From Spirillospora albida (GTDB lineage Bacteria > Actinomycetota > Actinomycetes > Streptosporangiales > Streptosporangiaceae): a stretch of 64,000 bases of DNA. The stretch lies in assembly GCF_000718255.1 (NCBI RefSeq), contig NZ_JOFJ01000004.1:186001-250000 (forward strand), read 5' to 3'. The notes below the pieces were generated by a model that searched no databases, was not told the origin of the DNA, and saw only the letters and a list, made by a program, of their open reading frames with translations. Shown here in pieces: positions 60,713-64,000 of the stretch. Each line of letters begins with the position of its first letter. Position 1 is the stretch's first letter. The position numbers and the translations under genes were made by a program.

Positions 60713-63700
60713 CTAGTGCTCTCTCGCCGGGAGGGAGCTGGCGGTCACCAGCGTGCGGATCGACCCGAGGGCCACCAGGAGGGTGGCGAGGTCGAAGCTG
60801 TCGCTCTCCCAGATCTCGCTCAGCGTCTGCTGCGCGCGCGACACCGCCGTCTGGTTCTTGTGCGCCCAGTGGACGAGCCGCTGCTCCGGCTGCCCGCCCG
60901 GCTCGCTCGTCACCAGGACGTCGCGGGTGAGGGCGGCGTGCGCGGCGTACAGGTCGTCGCGGAGGGCGGAGCGGGCCATGGAGCGCCAGCGGTCGTCGCG
61001 GGGCAGCGCGATGATCCGTTCGCGGAGGCGGGACAGCTGGAGGCGGTCCGCCAGGTCGAAGTAGACGTCCCCGACCTCCTCCACCGGCCGGCCCGTCTCG
61101 TGGGCGATGCCCACCAGGTCGAACGTGGAGTAGGCGGTGCCGAGGATCGCGCACTGCTCGGCGAGCTCGTCCGGGACGCCCCGTTCGGCGAACCCGTCGC
61201 GGCGCGACTCGAACGCCGCCAGATCGAGGCCGACGAGCAGCTTCGGCAACTGCGCCGTGAGGGCCGCGGCGTCCTCCGCGAAGAAGTCGATCGTCTCCTG
61301 GATGTCGAACGGGGGCCGCCGGTTGTGCAGCAGCCAGCGGGCGCCGCGCTCGGACAGCTTGCGGCCCTCCAGCAGCATCGCGATCTGGGTGCCCTGGTCG
61401 ACGTGGTGGGCGAGGCTCTCCACGGAGCGCCAGTACCGCGGCATGTCGAACACCTCGCGGGCCACCAGGTACGCGCGCGCGATGTCGCTGGAGGACGCGC
61501 CGGTCTCCTCGTTCATCCGGAACACGAACGTGGAGCCGCTGCTGTTGACCAGGTCGTTCACCACCGCCGTCGTGATGATCTCGCGCCGCAGGGGGTGGCG
61601 GTCCATATAGTCGCGGAACCGGTCGCGCAGGGGCGTCGGGAAGTACTCGACGAGCCACGACTCCAGGTAGGGGTCGTCCGGCAGGTCGGACGCGACGATC
61701 TCATGGTCGAGGGACAGCTTCGCGTAGGCGAGCAGGGTCGCGAACTCGGGGCTGGTGAGCCCCAGACCGGACTGGCGGCGCTCCGCGAGGGCCTTGTCGT
61801 CGGGCAGGAACTCCAGCCGGCGCTTCAGCCGGCCGTCCCGCTCCAGCTTGCGCAGGTGCCGGGCGTGGACGTGCAGCATCGCCGGGGCCTGGGCGCGGGA
61901 CGCGGCGAGCACGACGTTCTGCGCGTAGTTGTCGCGCAGGACGAGCCGTCCGACCTCGTCGGTCATCTCGTAGAGGAGGGCGTCGCGCTGCTTGCGGGTC
62001 AGCTCGCCGTCCCGCACGACCTGGTCGAGCAGGATCTTGATGTTGACCTCGTGGTCGGAGGTGTCGACTCCGGCGGAGTTGTCGATGAAGTCGGTGTTCA
62101 CGAGGCCGGGCTCGCCGCGCCGGATGCCCTCGCGGGCGAACTCGATGCGGCCGAGCTGGGTGAAGCCGAGGTTGCCGCCCTCGCCGACGACCTTGCAGCG
62201 CAGCTCGTCGCCGTTGATCCGGACGGGGTCGTTGGCCTTGTCACCGACGTCGGCATTGTTCTCGACGGACGCCTTGACGTAGGTACCGATACCGCCGTTC
62301 CAGAGCAGGTCGACGGGGGCCTTGAGGGCGGCCCTGATCAGCTCGTACGGGGTCATGGCGGCGATGCCGTCGGCGATGCCGAGGACGGTCCGCATCTGCG
62401 GCGTCAGCTTGATCGACTTCATGGTGCGGGGGAACACCCCGCCGCCCGCCGAGATCAGCGCGGGGTCGTAGTCCGCCCAGGTGCTGCGGGGCAGCCCGAA
62501 CAGGCGGCGCCGCTCCTCGAACGAGGCGACCGGGTCGGGGTCGGGGTCGATGAAGACGTGCCGGTGGTCGAACGCGGCGACGAGCTTGATGTGCTGGGAC
62601 AGCAGCATCCCGTTGCCGAAGACGTCGCCGGACATGTCGCCGATGCCGACGACGGTGAAGTCCTCGGTCTGGATGTCGGTGCCGAGCGAGCGGAAGTGGT
62701 ACTTGACCGACTCCCAGGCGCCGCGGGCGGTGATGCCCATCGCCTTGTGGTCGTATCCGACGGACCCGCCGGAGGCGAACGCGTCGCCGAGCCAGAACCC
62801 GTACTCGGCGGCGACCTCGTTGGCGATGTCGGAGAACGTCGCGGTGCCCTTGTCGGCGGCGACGACGAGGTAGGGGTCGTCGCCGTCGTGCCGGACGACG
62901 TCGGGCGGGGGGACGACCTTGCCGTCCACGAGGTTGTCGGTGAGGTCGAGGAGGCCGGAGATGAAGTCGCGGTAGCAGGCGATCCCGGCCCGCATGAACG
63001 CCTCGCGGTCGGACGGCGGGGGCAGCTGCTTGCCGACGAACCCGCCCTTGGCCCCGGCCGGGACGATCACGGTGTTCTTCACGGCCTGCGCCTTGACCAG
63101 GCCGAGGATCTCGGTGCGGAAGTCCTCGCGGCGGTCGGACCAGCGGAGCCCGCCGCGCGCGACCGTGCCGAACCGCAGATGGACGCCCTCGACCCGCGGG
63201 GAGTACACGAAGATCTCGAAGGTCGGGCGGGGCTGCGGCAGGTCGGGGATCCGCTCGGGGTCGAACTTGAGCGCGAGGAAGGACCGGCCCCGGTAGTGGT
63301 TGGTGCGCAGGGTCGCCTCGATCATGGCGAGGTAGGCGCGGAGGATGCGGTCCTCGTCGAGACTCGCGACGTCGTCGAGCTTGCCGTGGATCTCCTCGGT
63401 GATGCCGAGGCTGCGCTCCGCCTCGCCGCCCCGCAGCTTCGGGTCGAGGCGGCTCTCCCACAGCCGGACGAGCAGCCGGGTGATCGGCGGGTTGCGGAGC
63501 AGCACCTGTTCGATGTAGCGCTTGGAGAACGTGATGCCGGTCTGCCGCAGGTAGAGGGCGTAGGCGCGGAGGATCATCGCCTCCTGCCAGGTCAGCCCCA
63601 CGTGCAGGACGAGCGCGTTGAAGCCGTCGTTCTCGATCCTGCCGTGCCACAGCGCCTGGAACGCGTCCTGGAACAGCTCCTTGCGGGCGTCCTCGGCGAC

Positions 63701-64000
63701 GTCGCCCGTCGGCTCGTAGCGCAGGCCGAGGTCGTAGATGTAGTAGCGCTGCCCGTCGAGCGTGTTGATCTCGTAGGGGCGCTCGTCGATGACCTCGACG
63801 CCCATGTTCTGCAGCAGCGGCAGGACGCGCGACAGCGAGATCGGCTCGCCCAGCCGGTAGATCTTCAGCCGCCGCTCGCCGGGCCCGGCCCCGTACGGCT
63901 CGTACAGGTTGATGGAGGTGTCGGTCTCCTCGTCCAGGGCGTCGAGGCGCCGCAGGTCGGCGACGGCGGTGCGGGCGGGGAAGTCGGCCTTGTAGCCCTC
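60713..64000 (-). CDS. Large NAD-dependent glutamate dehydrogenase, N-terminus beyond the right edge
   Basis: About 1095 C-terminal residues are visible; the frame stays open to base 64000. This is the ~180-kDa class of bacterial NAD-glutamate dehydrogenases (about 1600 residues in full). The catalytic core shows RGGLRWSDRREDFRTEILGLVKAQAVKNTVIVPAGAKGGFVGK with the catalytic Lys region, and the NAD-binding core follows in VVGIGDMSGDVFGNGMLLS. A long helical C-terminal domain (MLHVHARHLRKLERDGRLKRRLEFLPDD onwards) completes the family pattern. It deaminates glutamate to 2-oxoglutarate and ammonia in the cytoplasm. No in-window partner genes. Confidence 0.93.
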   Translation of the reverse strand, partial: EGYKADFPARTAVADLRRLDALDEETDTSINLYEPYGAGPGERRLKIYRLGEPISLSRVLPLLQNMGVEVIDERPYEINTLDGQRYYIYDLGLRYEPTGDVAEDARKELFQDAFQALWHGRIENDGFNALVLHVGLTWQEAMILRAYALYLRQTGITFSKRYIEQVLLRNPPITRLLVRLWESRLDPKLRGGEAERSLGITEEIHGKLDDVASLDEDRILRAYLAMIEATLRTNHYRGRSFLALKFDPERIPDLPQPRPTFEIFVYSPRVEGVHLRFGTVARGGLRWSDRREDFRTEILGLVKAQAVKNTVIVPAGAKGGFVGKQLPPPSDREAFMRAGIACYRDFISGLLDLTDNLVDGKVVPPPDVVRHDGDDPYLVVAADKGTATFSDIANEVAAEYGFWLGDAFASGGSVGYDHKAMGITARGAWESVKYHFRSLGTDIQTEDFTVVGIGDMSGDVFGNGMLLSQHIKLVAAFDHRHVFIDPDPDPVASFEERRRLFGLPRSTWADYDPALISAGGGVFPRTMKSIKLTPQMRTVLGIADGIAAMTPYELIRAALKAPVDLLWNGGIGTYVKASVENNADVGDKANDPVRINGDELRCKVVGEGGNLGFTQLGRIEFAREGIRRGEPGLVNTDFIDNSAGVDTSDHEVNIKILLDQVVRDGELTRKQRDALLYEMTDEVGRLVLRDNYAQNVVLAASRAQAPAMLHVHARHLRKLERDGRLKRRLEFLPDDKALAERRQSGLGLTSPEFATLLAYAKLSLDHEIVASDLPDDPYLESWLVEYFPTPLRDRFRDYMDRHPLRREIITTAVVNDLVNSSGSTFVFRMNEETGASSSDIARAYLVAREVFDMPRYWRSVESLAHHVDQGTQIAMLLEGRKLSERGARWLLHNRRPPFDIQETIDFFAEDAAALTAQLPKLLVGLDLAAFESRRDGFAERGVPDELAEQCAILGTAYSTFDLVGIAHETGRPVEEVGDVYFDLADRLQLSRLRERIIALPRDDRWRSMARSALRDDLYAAHAALTRDVLVTSEPGGQPEQRLVHWAHKNQTAVSRAQQTLSEIWESDSFDLATLLVALGSIRTLVTASSLPAREH

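Overview
This is a high-GC actinobacterial chromosome segment with a non-pathogenic, soil-type gene set. A Streptosporangiales/Thermomonosporaceae (Actinomadura-like) source is an inference from gene style: frequent GTG starts, F420-type oxidoreductase, KstR-type steroid catabolism, DUF3068 and AftD/DUF2613 proteins, and no mycolate genes in view. No phage, insertion sequence, CRISPR array or tRNA was recognised. The only RNA gene found is tmRNA.

Layout. (1) 1-4.4 kb, minus strand: an operon for an acyl carrier protein, two SGNH hydrolases, a SnoaL-like protein, an acyl-CoA dehydrogenase and a fatty acyl-AMP ligase cut by the left edge; it looks like a fatty-acyl-ACP tailoring pathway. (2) 5.4-14 kb: mixed accessory genes, including a secreted lamin-tail protein, an MBL/rhodanese sulfur enzyme, a winged-helix protein, a large SF1-helicase-like protein whose ATPase motifs are lost, PspC, HAD and MBL hydrolases. 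(3) 14-36 kb: steroid or sterol side-chain catabolism. Members are an APH-family kinase, an F420-type oxidoreductase, an SDR, DUF35 and thiolase pairs, FadD19-, Ltp3-, Ltp4- and EchA19-like proteins and an Rv3553-like flavoprotein. Palindromes matching the published KstR operator pattern TnnAACnnGTTnnA sit at several promoters. Embedded here are a Ser/Thr kinase, a TetR regulator, three secreted proteins (two of them tandem paralogues) and a SigE-type sigma factor with a membrane partner.

(4) 36-47 kb: cell-envelope genes: DUF3068, acyltransferase-3, an AftD-like giant GT-C protein, GT4 and GT2 glycosyltransferases, DUF2613 and a multi-pass membrane protein. (5) 47-49 kb: a fused two-domain FadE34-like acyl-CoA dehydrogenase, again steroid related. 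(6) 51-60 kb: the conserved ftsE-ftsX-smpB-ssrA block on the minus strand, with an extra penicillin-binding-protein homologue between smpB and ssrA that has lost the SxxK, SxN and KTG motifs. Next comes prfB on the plus strand, flanked by two related lipoprotein genes. (7) 60.7 kb to the right edge: a large NAD-glutamate dehydrogenase, N-terminus outside the window.

The most unusual signals are the motif-less PBP, the motif-less helicase-like protein, five 23-bp tandem copies of the 3' end of the EchA19-like gene, the secreted-protein trio separated by perfect hairpins, and the ACP/FAAL/dehydrogenase/SGNH operon. All functional calls come from reading translated sequence and recalled family features; no database search was run.
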